Source: Spirodela intermedia
Taxonomy: Eukaryota > Streptophyta > Magnoliopsida > Alismatales > Araceae
Reading direction: 5' to 3'
NCBI GenBank assembly: GCA_902729315.2
Contig: LR746274.1
Location: 7,826,037-7,890,036, forward strand
Length of the DNA: 64,000 bases
Shown here: piece by piece, positions 11,717 through 23,045 of the stretch
Layout: each line of letters begins with the position of its first letter
Numbering within the stretch: position 1 is the first letter of the stretch
Translations under genes and position numbers: made by a program
The notes under the pieces: model-generated
What the model was told of the DNA's origin: nothing
Database searches by the model: none
Seen by the model: only the letters and a program-made list of their open reading frames with translations

Positions 11717-12430
11717 CGGCCGGTTACTTCATTGTATACCGGCTGGACGATGTGTACTTGTAAAGGATAAATAACTCGCGGGAGGATAGTGTCATACCGA
11801 AACTTGTTTAATGGTCATAAGTTCCAAATACAATTCCACCTGTGCTGCGCCGGAGGAATGTTTAGACCTTGTTTCGTATGAATGTCAAAGGAGCCGAAAA
11901 GACAGAACTTCTTTGATATGGTGAAAATAACCGTAATCGATCTGCGTGTTCGCGTAGCGTTAGATATAAAATATAGGTTCCGGAGAATATTTGAGGTAAG
12001 AACTTGGCTGATGAAGATGAAAAGGACTAAATGTAAAGAAGTCTTTTATTCCTGATTTAGGCTGAGAGCTTTGTACTCGTGTCGTATTTCTACGACCCGC
12101 AAGCTTATGGTCAAAATTTTCGATGCGCCCAGGTAAATAATCATATCACTCTATACGTAGAAATGTTATGCCCGCTATTCATGTTATTGATCTATTTCCT
12201 GGTGCTTTCCATTAACCGGAGCTAACACTTCAAATGTGAAAACGGAAATTACATCGGTGGTTGGGAAGGCCTGTACTCTGACAAATATGAGTTTGGGTTG
12301 TAACTGAGATGGATTAGGGAGACCATTCTCAGATACTCTCTTCGTCGAGTTACATGAGATGTCCGCAACAATAGATTCGTGAAAGACGAAAGAGACAGTG
12401 TAGCTAACCTACCGCAGTATTCGAATGTGA
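11717..12430 (+). repeat. 3' flank of gene 1, shared with other peptide genes
   Basis: There is no gene here. The first 300 bp match the 3' flank of gene 2 (17091-17395). The rest (AGGTAAATAATCATATCA near 12130, CCATTAACCGGAGCTAACAC near 12210) matches the 3' flank of the gene at 47635 (48430-48540), and in reverse complement parts of 45240-46250. Confidence 0.75.
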
Positions 12431-12439
12431 AAAATAGAT

Positions 12440-13080
12440 GGTTATGCCAGTCAGATACGTTGTTAAACAGTATATATTATCTTGCTCTGTATGTTAAGAT
12501 CATACAACGATCTAACTTTAAGGGGCCGTGGACTTCCTCGATTCGGAGAGAGAACCTGTCGAAATCTGTTTAGTGCAGGCATTCGAAGGGAATGAGGCTC
12601 AGCAGATATCTTCGTCTAAGATATCTTCGACCACAAGAACATCATTTGGTATAGCGCCCATGTCATTTTTCTAGATTTAATAGCTATCTTCGTCTAAAAC
12701 TTCGTCCGTACCCTGTTTCATCTCGGGAAAATTGACAAAATAGAATAAACTTCCTGTCCCCTCAATAGTTTATTGTTGTGACTGCTCTGAAACGATATGT
12801 TTCCATGACGAAGGTTGATCATGTCAAAATCGCCCGGCGTATAACCGATTGCGCCGACTCAAAAACACAAATTGTTCGACGAAACCGTCGTCATGTGCCC
12901 GTGAGCAAATCTCAACCAATTAAAATAAATTCAGGCTGGGCTGATATGAGAAAAGCAACAATTTCAAATGCACCGGGATTAGGAAACCCGGTCTCGAGGA
13001 CCATGGACTTTCTCGATGGCGTTATTGAGCAGATCGAATTATTTCAGCAGTGTCGGCCCTTTTGCACCCCCACAAAATAA
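12440..13080 (+). repeat. Upstream flank and dead promoter of the 13185 pseudogene
   Basis: This is homologous to 48760-49440 upstream of the 49472 pseudogene. The promoter block is decayed: the palindrome reads GGACCATGGACTTT near 12998, and the TATA box is replaced by CACAAAATAA (13071-13080). Confidence 0.7.
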
Positions 13081-13184
13081 ACCTCCGGGCAGGGACAAAA
13101 CTATTTCACTACGCCAGCCCAGCGTAACCTAAAAGCCCAATCGAATCAGCGTCCTGGGAGTACCTCCGTCAGCAACAGGAAGTC

Positions 13185-13506
13185 ATGGCCACTACCACCA
13201 GACCTGCGGCTCTCGCCGCTCTCCAGTTTCTCCTTGCCGCCGCATCGATTCCGCCGGCATAGGCAAACACGCTCACAGTGTTTTTCGGGCCGGGGTGCAG
13301 CGGAAGAAGCATGGACATTAACGGCTGCGGGTGCTTCGACCTCATTATTTGCTAGAGCAGCATGAACTTGGTGTACACGGAGGTGCAGGAGGCAGTCCTG
13401 TACAGGGACCGCAACTGCAACAACGGTTACCGTCCCAGTTATCTGGACGAGGAGACCCGCTACGGCAGCAGGTTCCCTCTTCAAGAGCGTCGAGATGGTG
13501 TGCTAA
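13185..13506 (+). pseudogene. MiAMP1-like pseudogene
   Basis: It aligns over the full length with the intact peptide genes. Damage seen: an in-frame TAG at the signal-peptide end (CCGGCATAGGCA near 13260), a second TAG after the CGC motif (TTTGCTAGAGC near 13350), loss of the fifth cysteine (TACGGC in place of TACTGC), and a one-base insertion near the 3' end (TTCCCTCTTCAAGAGCG) that shifts the frame off the last cysteine. The first four cysteines remain codable. The mutated TATA box upstream agrees with a dead gene. A later open stretch from 13362 is only the tail of this relic. Confidence 0.9.
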
Positions 13507-13569
13507 CGGACGGCGACGTGCTTTCTCGTTATTGGCTTTGGGACTTGTTTGAATACACATGGGTGAATT

Positions 13570-14058
13570 AATGATGATTATTTTGTTTGGCGCCGGCGGC
13601 AAGTTGTAGTTATCAAAAATTCAAATGGAAAGAATAATGAACAACTAATTTTTTAATTTTAAACTCAATTTTAAGCAGCTACAATGAAGGCAACCATTCC
13701 ATGATGAAAGTAGTTTTGAATTCAACATGGTAAGGTTAAGTGCTGTATTCCAGTCAGTTCCTGGTGATAGAAGACAATTAGTCGAGGCCAGTGCTGTAAA
13801 TTTAGAAATTTAGAAATAAGTAGCTAGCATTTGAATGCGATATGTTGGTCCCCTATGATCGTATCTTATGAGGCTAGTTGATACCTTAGCAATCAATACG
13901 TGTACTTTGTCAATAGAAACATAGAACGATGACCTTTAAAATTTGGAGCAGGCAAAGGGTGATAGATGGCTATAAAAGTTAAAACTTTTGTCTCAAGAAC
14001 GAGTAATCGTAGGAGATAGCTGGTCCTATTTCACCAAACAGTTGCCCTATCTTAGGAA
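13570..14058. other. No gene seen
   Basis: AT-rich spacer after the pseudogene, with no coding similarity or repeat that I can name. Confidence 0.5.
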
Positions 14059-14186
14059 GCCACTTAAAAATGACAAACTAACCTGCTTAAGCTACTTAAA
14101 AATGTCAAACTAACCTGCTTAAGCTACTTAAAAATGTCAAACTAACCTGCTTACGCTACTTAAAAATGTCAAACTAGCCTGCTTAG
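14059..14186 (+). repeat. 32-bp tandem repeat, four copies
   Basis: The unit GCTACTTAAAAATGTCAAAC followed by TAACCTGCTTAA repeats exactly every 32 bp at 14059, 14091, 14123 and 14155. The outer copies carry a few substitutions (GCCACTT, ATGACAAAC, CTAGCCTGCTTAG). Confidence 0.97.
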
Positions 14187-14850
14187 TAATGTTACAGCCG
14201 AATAGTGACCACGACTCAAGAGTTCTTGTAGACGTTTGAGGCTTGAATCATTAAAACAGAGGAACTGAGAAGTGATTAAAATGGATTTAGTGTCTACTGC
14301 TGAAATTAGTGTTGAGATTTGATCGTCTCTTTTGAAAATTGTAATGCATTTGATCTCTATAGTGTAATGAATTTTTCCTATTCTTATTATCAGCAGACCA
14401 AGATGTATGCCATCAAACTCCAAAATGCATTACTCAAAGCATGCTGTTCATATCGTCCCATTTTCAATACAATTTTCTCCAGTGGACGATTTTATATTTT
14501 AAAATAGTATTATTTAATAGGATGTAGTAGGTTGGTAGTGAAATTACTTTCTTGAGGTATGACTCTTCTGAAATATTTACCTTTGTATTCTATGAGACGG
14601 GATTTCTACAGCTAACAAAAAGGTATTGAGTACTGAAGCCAAAAACCCTGCACAAGGAAACCCCTCTTATAATATCTCTGTCGTCTCATTCAATATTTTC
14701 AACTTTTGGAGAGCTAGGCAGCTATAGAGCAGTATCCAAGGAGAGAGTGTGATCTATTACTATCATGTTGAAGATAGCGCTGTTGATGCAAGAGATATTC
14801 ATTACTCTGTGCTGGAATGTAATGACTATGATCTTAATATGACTGGATGA
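14187..14850. other. No gene seen
   Basis: AT-rich spacer. Short open frames on both strands show no family features. Confidence 0.5.
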
Positions 14851-16440
14851 ACAACTGGATGTAGAGCTAACCTCATGGGTGAACAACTGGATGGTTGTTA
14901 CTAGTTTAATCGGTTTGGACAAAACAGAGAAGGGGAACAGGCTAGTAAACGAGAAGGTGGGCGGACTCTTGCTGGACTATTTGGTTGGCTGTTGATGTAC
15001 ATTGAAATTTTGATCTCTTATAGTAAATGTTGCTTTATTTTTCTAAGGTTTTATTTGTCAAAAATTAACCATTTTACAGAATTTAATCCTGAGACCTTTC
15101 ATTGGCTAATCCATTGTCCCCGTCATTACAGAATTTAACTAGCTCACCTACAATTATGGAAGCAAAATACCACCGACCGTTATGCGGATACCCAAGGTAC
15201 TTGTTATACACTAAATGATTCATAATTTACATATGGAAAAAGTTGTCATTTACTAAAGGTGGCTCCGATACAAAAGACGCTTGGCAGTAGATATAACTAA
15301 TATGCAAGGAAAGGGCGTTTCAAAGCGAATCTAGCGGAAAGTCTTCCCGGCAGACCAATGTACATCATTTTCTAACCAAGGTCAACAAGTACCTTGATGC
15401 TTAAATACTAAGTCTGAATATCAGGATTAGGCAATAAGAGAGTCACCTAGGCAAATCAAAAATCAAATTTCGACCAGAACCTCCTCCAAAAGTGAAGTAA
15501 GACACAAAACCGAATCAAAGTACGGGAATTCTCTACAGAACCGTTCTGAATCACGTTACTGTTGCGAACGACAGGTGTAAAAGACTGGGAGAGCGAGATT
15601 TAGAGGGAGAGGGCGGAAAGCTATCTCTGAAGCGGCCAAAAGATGAACGCAGAGAACGTAATTAACTATGCGCCAAATTTTTCATTGCCTGAGACGAACA
15701 GAATATAACAATCCCAACGTATGAGTGCTGTCAGTCTGAAAGTGACCAACAGTTGTACTCCGAAAATAGGTGATTGGCTTTGAACTGTCATGGATTCGGA
15801 GGCCAATACCACACGTATCAACGCCCGCCCAATGAACATACTATCTGCACATCCAAAGATTAGAACAAAGAAAAAGACAATTCAGAAAGGCGGGAAGGGG
15901 TTTCAGAAGCAAATGTAGCCAGTGATGGTAGCCAAATTCGCTGATGAGAATTATCTATTGCCGTGTTCCGTCCATGGTACTTGACGGACGATAATAATAC
16001 AATACAGGGAGCTATGCGTTTTTACAGGATAAGACAGAGAAGTTTTAGAAGACCGCTTTGCAAAGGAATAGAATTCGGCAGACACGGCTACGCGTTCCGA
16101 CTCCGCCAATCAACGACTCATTGGTTGCGTCAACAGGAGTAGGGAAGTTTGCCTAAACTTCCGACCAATTGGCCTTCATCTTCCGTAGGAACTACCTGGT
16201 TTCTGAGTATGAACGCGATTCTCGTCTAATATTTCGTCTTCACCTACTTTAATATCGGGAAACTAGACGAAATTGCGTAGACTTGCTTATCCGTTGAATA
16301 CTCATTTTGATCTATCTTCATCAAGATCGACCAGATCAAACTCCGACAGCCTGTATGTAGCCTACTGTATCCATCAGAACAAAGGACTTGTTCAATAAAC
16401 ACTACCTCCTCAGCCAGTAATTACAACTAAACAATAAGAT
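14850..16440 (+). repeat. Duplicated upstream flank of peptide gene 2
   Basis: This is the counterpart of 9880-11100, with extra sequence (about 15340-15640) absent from that copy and partly shared with 51000-51290. It also holds a segment near 16130-16260 (TTCGTCTTCACCTACTTTAA) missing upstream of gene 1 but shared with about 52370-52430. No gene is visible. Confidence 0.85.
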
Positions 16441-16489
16441 GTAAATGCGGCCCGCGCGCAGGAAAACGGTTATTATATTGTATGACGCT

Positions 16490-16594
16490 GACTCAGAATC
16501 CGAGTCTCGACAACCCACGGGTTTTCTAGGTGGCGTGAATGAACTTACCGCATTATTTCAGTACCACGTCTGCCCTTTCTACTCCTATAAATTA
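16490..16594 (+). promoter_or_regulatory. Core promoter of peptide gene 2
   Basis: This holds the same block as gene 1: the palindrome AACCCACGGGTTTT (16512-16525), CGCATTATTTCAGTACC, and TATAAAT at 16586-16592. It is nearly identical to the gene 1 promoter. Confidence 0.8.
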
Positions 16595-16656
16595 ACCTCC
16601 GCTCATGGACAAGAGCTCTTCACTATTCCAGCCCATCACAACCCCAACCTCAAGTC

Positions 16657-16839
16657 ATGGCCAAGAGCTTCCCAAGAGCACCTTCGTCAGAAACCGCAAG
16701 TCATGGCCACCACAGGGAAGCCCGCGACCGCCGCCGCTCTACTGGTTCTCCTTGCCGTCGCATTAATTGCGCCGGCATCGGCGAGCACGCTCACCGTCTT
16801 CTCCGGGCCAGGATGCAGCGGACGGAGCAAGGACATTAA
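16657..16839 (+). other. Upstream ATG and overlapping uORF in the gene 2 leader
   Basis: The gene 2 leader contains a short local duplication of the start-codon neighbourhood (AAGTCATGGCCA), which creates an upstream ATG at 16657, 46 nt before the true start and out of frame with it. The resulting frame of 60 codons runs across the true start to 16839. Gene 1 lacks this ATG. Being downstream of the predicted transcription start, it could lower translation of gene 2. The uORF peptide itself has no family features. Confidence 0.6.
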
Positions 16840-17023
16840 CGGCTGCGGTTGTTTCGACCTCACCGGCTACCAGAGCGGCTTCCACTTCGTTTTCACGGAG
16901 GAGCAGGAGGCCGTTCTATACACGGACCGCCACTGCAGGAACAGCTACCGCACTAAGTTTCTGGATGAGGAGACCCGTTACTGCCGCAGGTTCCCCTTCA
17001 GGAGCGTGGAGATGGTGTGCTAA
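16703..17023 (+). CDS. MiAMP1-like antimicrobial peptide precursor, gene 2
   Basis: This 106-residue precursor is identical residue for residue to gene 1. I see only two silent differences in the coding sequence (GCACGCTC for GCACTCTC; GGTTGT for GGCTGT). Signal peptide, six-cysteine spacing and family call are as for gene 1. The reading frame is open back to 16445, but that part lies upstream of the TATA box (16586) and is promoter sequence, so the ATG at 16703 is the start. The out-of-frame ATG at 16657 is the main difference from gene 1. Near identity of promoter, coding sequence and 3' UTR points to a very recent duplication or to gene conversion. Confidence 0.93.
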   Translation: MATTGKPATAAALLVLLAVALIAPASASTLTVFSGPGCSGRSKDINGCGCFDLTGYQSGFHFVFTEEQEAVLYTDRHCRNSYRTKFLDEETRYCRRFPFRSVEMVC

Positions 17024-17084
17024 CATGGGGACGGCCACGTGCTCCCTTTCGCTTATTCCTAAACTGTTGGATGAATAATGGGTG

Positions 17085-17090
17085 AATAAA
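17085..17090 (+). terminator. Polyadenylation signal of peptide gene 2
   Basis: AATAAA lies in the same 3' UTR context as in gene 1, 62 bp after the stop codon. Confidence 0.7.
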
Positions 17091-17395
17091 CGGCCGGTTA
17101 CTTCATTGTATACCGGCTGGACGATGTGTACTTGTAAAGGATAAATAACTCATGGGAGGAAAGTGTTATACAGAATCTTGTTTAATGGTAATAGTACGAA
17201 GTACAATATAACATGTGACCAGTGCCAGATGATTGTTCAGAAGATGGTTTGGTGTGAACATCGAAAAAGCCGAAGAAAGAGAGCTTTTTTGATACGGTGA
17301 ACATAAACGTGAACGCTAATGTGTGTTTCAGTAAGGTTAGATGGAAAATATAGGTCACAGAGTTTATTAGAGGCCAACGACTTGGTCAAGGAGTG

Positions 17396-18060
17396 ATTTT
17401 TTTTTGACTTCTGACTTGGGGTTCACGCTCAGTGGTTATGTCGTGGAATGCGCAAGGCCTCCCACAGTTCCGGTGCATTGGAAATTGTTACGCTTTTTCG
17501 TATCCGCCTATTCTGAATTTCTTTTTTATTGGTTGACGTTTGATCACGGGGTGTTGTGACTCTTTAATTGACCACGTGGCCCAAGTATTTGAGCTCACAT
17601 GGCTGGCGGCTGTGTAAAAGAAGACGAACCCCATTTAATGCGGAGAGAGAGAGAAGACGGGGGGGGGAGGGGGTCCACGGGAGAACCGGTCACTGGACGG
17701 ACCGATTCTCACGGTCGGACCGGGTCACGAGGAACCGCAACGGTTCAGCCGGAAGAGGAGTAAATGATGTCACGTTTCCCGAGGTGACTCCTGGCGGCTA
17801 GAAATAAAAGGTCACTTCTCTTGTTTCATCCCTCACGCTTATTCAGCATCTTTTGTTGTATCCTGTTGGGTTGGTGAGTGATTAGTGAATTTATTTGAGG
17901 GCCAACATCAGAGATTCTCTCTTTGAGTTATTCGGAAGAATTCTTATATACTTTGTTCACATCTAGTGGAGATTTCATCGTCGCTCGATGGACGTAGCAG
18001 ATCAACCTCCAAATCACGGAAAAACGAAGATATCTGATGCGCCTGTTAGACTAATGCCGT
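17396..18060 (+). mobile_element. Copia LTR remnant
   Basis: Similarity to the 3' flank of gene 1 stops near 17395. What follows carries LTR-like features. The part from about 17810 (AGGTCACTTCTC, GAGGGCCAACATCAGAGATT, GAGTTATTCGGAAGAATTCT, CACATCTAGTGGAGATTTC) matches, in reverse complement, the element at 51640-52150. It ends near CTCGATGGACGTAGCAGATC, the type of 5' LTR to leader transition seen in many plant copia elements. The upstream limit is uncertain. Confidence 0.6.
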
Positions 18061-18419
18061 TTCAATGTGCCACACCTCCAAGTACATTGGTGACAGGCGT
18101 GCGGACGCATACGGCACAAGCGGAGCACTTTCCCGATCGCACGGTCGGACCCAACTGGGCCCTACCAGCCGCTGATACGACACAGTACGGCACCGGCACA
18201 GCAGCATCACGCAGCGGCGTACGGCGGGGGTATGGCAGTGTAGCAAGATGGTGCGCACGGCGAGCGCATGGGGGAGAACCAGTGTGACTAGCAGCACTGG
18301 AGCAGTGGTGCGGGAGGCACAGCATACAATGAGCTGCATATTTGACACGACTAGGCCGTGTCAGGCAAATGACAAAGACTCTCCACATTGTGGGCATATA
18401 TCCCAACAGCCTGGGAGGA
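18061..18419. other. GC-rich spacer in place of copia gag
   Basis: Between the LTR remnant and the protease relic a copia gag of about 1 kb would be expected. Only about 360 bp of GC-rich sequence lies here, without gag similarity. Gag was probably deleted. Confidence 0.45.
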
Positions 18420-18977
18420 AGAACATGACCGGAGATCAAAGCGGGCTCTCCACATTCAAGCCCATAGATGAAAGAGAAGTCACATTTGGGGATGACAAAA
18501 TAAGTAATATCTATGGGTATGGAGATATTTCTTTAAATGATAAATCTGCTACTAAATATGTTCTTTCTTATTGGTGGATTAAAGCACAATCTAATTAGTA
18601 TTATTCAGCTCTATGACAACAATATAGAAGTTAGATTTAGAAAAGCTAAATGTCTCATTGTGAATGATGATACTGGTGAAGTTATTTTCATAGGAGATTG
18701 GAAAAAAATATATATATGTTCTCGATCTTAATAAGCTAAGTAAATCTAATGTATGTCTCATGATCAGAGGGATGAAAATGAAATAGATCTTTGGCATAGA
18801 AGGCTCGGATATGTAAATATTAGAACAATAGAGAAACTATTGAAATTGGACATAGTTAGAAGACTGTCAAATCTCACAAACAAAGAAAGTTATATATATG
18901 AGAGTTGCATCAAAGAGAAACAAACTAGAGAATAGTTCAAATCCGAGGAGCTTATCTTTTCTGCACAACCTTTAGAA

Positions 18978-19361
18978 ATGATTCATTTAGATTTGTTTGG
19001 TCCAAATCAAATCACTAGTTTAAGACGAAAACTCTACTATCTTGTTATTATTGACTATTTTTCTAGAGTTACTTGGGTGTTCTACTTATCTCACCAAAAC
19101 AAAATATTTGATTTCTTTGTGAGATTTGCAAAGAAAATTCAAATCAAACTAGGTAAACCAACTAGGAAAATCAGAAGTGATCATGGAGGTGAATTCGAAA
19201 ATAATATGTTTTCAATATTCTATGATGAATTAGGAATCACAGATAAAGTTTTAGCTCCTAGAACTCTTCAACAGAATGAAGTTATAGAAAGAAAAAATAA
19301 AATATTACTTGATATATCTACGACTATGTTAGCTGAAGGTAACCTCCCCAAATACTTCTAG
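18978..19361 (+). pseudogene. Copia integrase core relic, open for 127 codons
   Basis: This is the best-preserved piece of the element. It shows HLDLFGP (first catalytic Asp), VIIDYFSRVTWVFYL, then IRSDHGGEFEN (second Asp) and LQQNEVIERKNK (catalytic Glu region). The triad is therefore still present, although a stop follows at 19362 and adjoining domains are broken. Zinc-binding and C-terminal parts lie in other frames. It is not expected to work. Confidence 0.85.
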
Positions 19362-20778
19362 GCTGAAGTTGTTAGCATTGCTTGCTATGTCATAAATAGA
19401 GTGTTAATTAGATCAGAATTGAAGAAATCTCTATATGAACTTTTGAAGAACAAAATGTAAGTTACCTCAAGCCATTTGGATGTAAATGTTTTATTCTTAA
19501 CAATGAAAAAGAACAAAATTAGAAAAATTTGATCAAAGAAGTGATGAAGGCATATTCTTAGGATACTATGAAAAATCTAGAGCTTACAAAGTATATAACA
19601 AAAGAACTTTAGCAGTTGAAGAATCAATCCACATCAAATTCATAGAACAATCTATAGTTTAGAAAGTTGTACTAGGTGATAATGATTGTGTTAACACTGA
19701 CAATACAAACAATACAGAAATAGAAGAAGAAAAAGAAAAGTTAACTCAATTAGAGTCAAATTCTGATTTCGAGGATTTACCTAAGACTTGGAGGTATCCT
19801 AAGAGTTATCTTACTGGCAATGTTATTGGGGAATTAAATGATAAAGTCAGGACTAGGTCAAAATTGAAGTTGCATATTCATGCGGCTTTCACATCTCAAA
19901 TTGAACCACAAACTATTGATGATGATCTTATGGACTCTAATTGTATCATTCTCATGTAAGAATTGGTTTAATTCAAGAGAAATGAGGTATGTGATCTAAT
20001 TCTCAGACTTGAACATCAAAATGTACTAGGAACAAAATACGTCTTTAGGAATAAACTAAACAAACGAATAGTAGTTCGAAATAAATACTATTGGTTGCCA
20101 AAAATATGTTCAAGAAGAAGGAATAGATTATGACAAAACCTATGCCCCTATAGCAAGATTAGATACTATTAGAATTATGTAATCAGTTGCATATGCAAAT
20201 GCTTTGAAGTTATATCAACTAGGCATTAAGAGTGTTTTCCATGAGTTTGGTATGACAAATTGAGTTCATTATTACTATAAAATAATTTTCAGAATCAAAC
20301 GTAGATACTATGATATTTATTAGAAGAAAAGAGAATCATATGTTGATTATTCAAAAATATGTCGAAGATATCATATCTTGTGAAAGTGATGAATTATTAT
20401 ATAATTAATTTTCAGCATTGATGAAAAATAAATTCAAAATGAGCATAATGGGTGAAATGAATTTCTTTTTTGGATTAAAAATCAAACACTTGAAGAATGA
20501 AATTTTTATATCTCAAGAAAAATACACTCATAATTACTTGATAAATTTAGAATGAAAGATCTGAAGTCTAAATGAACTCCTATAAGCTTAAATTCGAAGT
20601 TAGTCTTTGATGAATAAGAAAAGAAGTTGATCGAAAGATATATAGAAGAATGATTGGATCATTGCTGTATTTAACAATTGGCAAACTCAATATTTTATTT
20701 AGTGTATTTATGTGTGCTTGATATTAGTCAAATCCTAAAGAGTCTCACCTTACTGTCCTGAAGAGAATCTTCAGATAT

Positions 20779-21252
20779 TTGATCGAAACAGAGGCATTAA
20801 GTGTGTGGTATCCTAAAAACTCAAACTTGAATCTTCTAGGATATTGTGACTCAGATTTTGCAGGCTGTAGAATTGATCGTAAAGGCACAAATGGTTCATG
20901 CTTGTTTTTAGGAGGATGTCTAATCTCTTGGAATTCCAAAAAATATAATTCTAGTGCTTTATATCTTGCAAGAAGCTGTTGTGCACAGATACTTTGGGTA
21001 AAGTATCAATTGAAACATTATAGACTTATATTAGAATACGTGGCAATGTATTGTGATAATACTAATATCATTAATTTAGTTAAGAATCCTATTATTCACT
21101 CTAAGACAAAGCACATCAAAATCAAACATCAGTTTATTAAAGACCATATTCAAAAGGGGACATTGAGTGAAATTTCATTGAAATATCAAAACAGTTGTCT
21201 GATATATTCACAAAACCCCTTCCTAAAAAACTTTAAAGTCAATCACTCGTGA
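20779..21252 (+). pseudogene. Copia RNase H relic with internal deletion
   Basis: The frame reads GYCDSDFAGCRIDRKGTNGS, then SWNSKKYNSSA and directly LYLARSCCAQILWVK. In normal elements the second stretch is followed by STAEAEY and about three more residues, which are missing here. The catalytic Glu of this helix is therefore lost. The end reads IKHQFIKDHIQKGTLS, typical of copia. Confidence 0.85.
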
Positions 21253-21439
21253 ACTTGGTATGTGCAAAATGACAGACATTTCATCTTAAGTTATTACTGA
21301 TTTATGAATAAATGATAAGGTGTATGAATTGATCATAAATTCTTTTATTATCATTTTATGTTTTATTTTTCTGTTTTAATACATTCATATTTATGATACT
21401 AATTTTAAGTTCTATCATGAGACGCCTTCAAAGGAAGGT

Positions 21440-23045
21440 GTTGTTATAATATTATATTACGTTCCACTCTTCTAACATTGAAAAAGGGCACGACTTCACT
21501 TGTTTGCTAATTAAGCCTCTTACCTTCTCTTTCTCCTACTTTAAAACCCGTGTCCCACTCTCTCGACCGCAAACCCTAAGAGTCTTGCTCGTGTGAGTCC
21601 CACTTGTGGTCCTAAAGTTTTTTGTCACATTTGTACTCAAGTACTCGTGTTGCATTATGTCTGTATTTCAGTCAGATCCTTCCTCCTATTTCAAATTATT
21701 GACTCAAAACGGTTGATACCTTCAAATCATCTCTTCTTGCACCTCTTTCTAGAATAATTAGATGTCTTAGACTCTCTAAGAAAAATAAGAACAAAAAATG
21801 CTGTCATTGATTCCTCACCCAACAACTCTAGACCATCCTCTCCAGTACAAACACAACAATCATTTCCCAATCTAACACCATTGGCATCCCTTGTCCTGAG
21901 AAATCACAAAACCCCAATACTTCAGAAAAACCTCTGATAACCCTCCACAAACTTCTTGCTGAAGTCCTTGAACAAAAAATTTCAACAATGTTAGAGATTC
22001 CACTTGTGATAGAAACTGATGCTATTCCAACCCAAGTAACTGAATTCTTGCTAGTTACAAAACTGGACCAAGCTTTACTGACCACTAAACTTCCTCCTCT
22101 GAGTACAAAACTTTTTGTTTCATTTATCACAAAAACCGAAGTCCCTCTTGCTTAAGAGCCTGATTTTCCTAAACCAGAACTTGTCACTACATCTCTTGCA
22201 CTAGAACCCAATTCCCTTGAACCATAACAAAATTTTCCTAAATTGGAATCTATCCTTCCTCCAAAAGAAGAACCAAGATTCTTTGAATCAATTACTAAAT
22301 TATCTTGAATCAGTGCCTACAAATTCTCACAAAACGAAAGTCTCTAAATTATCTTGGCCCAAAAAGACAAATAAGCCAATTCCTAATAAAACCAGATCAA
22401 CAAAGAAGTATCTCTCAAATCCCACAGTCAAATATTAGCCTAAGCATAGAGAAACATAACAATTGTCTTTTCCTATCTCATAAACTTATCAGTTTCTGCT
22501 ATTTCTCATTGCAGCTCAGGAAGTTAAATTTTAGAAAATGCTTATGGACAGAAAACTTCAATGCAAAATTGTAGACCTAAAATTCTTTGAAATTGAGAGA
22601 ATTAACATTAGACAATTTTTTTATGCCCTTAGACTTAACAAACTCATCTCTACTCATATGGAAAATTATTCAAATCTTATCAAGATGTTCTACAATAATG
22701 CTACTGAGTCTCTTGTTGGTATAACTACCTATGTTAAGGGAATTTTGATTGATCTCACTCTGAAAATTTTCAATGAAATTCTTGATTTACCTATTGGATC
22801 TCCACTCTATGTTGACTGCATTACCTTCAAGAACTTCCTATCAACATTAACTAATATTCAGAATGCATCAATGCTAGTCACAAAGACACTTCATTTCCTA
22901 TTATCTTACTGAGTCATGCACTTTCTCATTGGTCATCTTCTATGACACAAAAGTCGAGTATTTCATCAAAGTTTTGATAAACCTACATTCACTTTGACCT
23001 CTGCTCATTCATACTATATTAAATCAGAACAGCTCTTGATAAGTC
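21440..23045 (+). pseudogene. Third ORF relic behind copia pol, first part
   Basis: A run AAAGGAAGGTGTTGTTATAA near 21432 resembles a polypurine tract with an LTR start. It is followed by a leader-like segment (CGCAAACCCTAAG) and then a broken coding region rich in Pro, Ser and Thr. An open part (22538-22912) reads KMFYNNATES, LVGITTYVKGILIDLTLKI and NEILDLPIGSPLY. This resembles the plant-specific 'putative plant transposon protein' domain found in retroelement-derived ORFs (FYANL...V.G..I.F....IN..LGLP). It could equally be the env-like third ORF of a Sirevirus. The frame is cut by the insertion at 23046 and seems to resume at 24896. Confidence 0.5.

Larger units (their letters stand above)
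18420..21290 (+). mobile_element. Decayed Ty1/copia pol region
   Basis: Relics in copia order: the protease end (NMTGDQSGLSTFKPIDEREV near 18421), then GLKHNLISIIQLYDNNIEVR near 18564; the pre-integrase segment LWHRRLGYVNIRTIEKL near 18790; integrase (18978-19361); reverse transcriptase from about 19980, where the active-site strand reads YVEDIIS near 20358, its second Asp replaced; and RNase H (20779-21252), ending in RELGMCKMTDIS near 21250. Many stops and frameshifts occur in RT. The set resembles Sirevirus-type copia elements (MTGD..F..., REMGMCKM ending), but this is a pattern match only. Confidence 0.85.

Noticed and set aside
14059-14186. Regular short repeats that could suggest a CRISPR array.
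   Set aside because: The repeats are directly adjacent with no unique spacers, and the DNA is plant nuclear.
16445-16702. The frame of gene 2 is open for 86 codons upstream of its start, giving a 192-residue protein.
   Set aside because: This part contains the TATA box and promoter block shared with the other genes, so it is upstream of transcription. Gene 1 has no such extension.
17988-18598. Overlapping open frames of about 100-116 residues on both strands.
   Set aside because: They lie in the LTR-to-protease stretch of a decayed copia element. Only the last part (from 18420) is recognisable, as protease.
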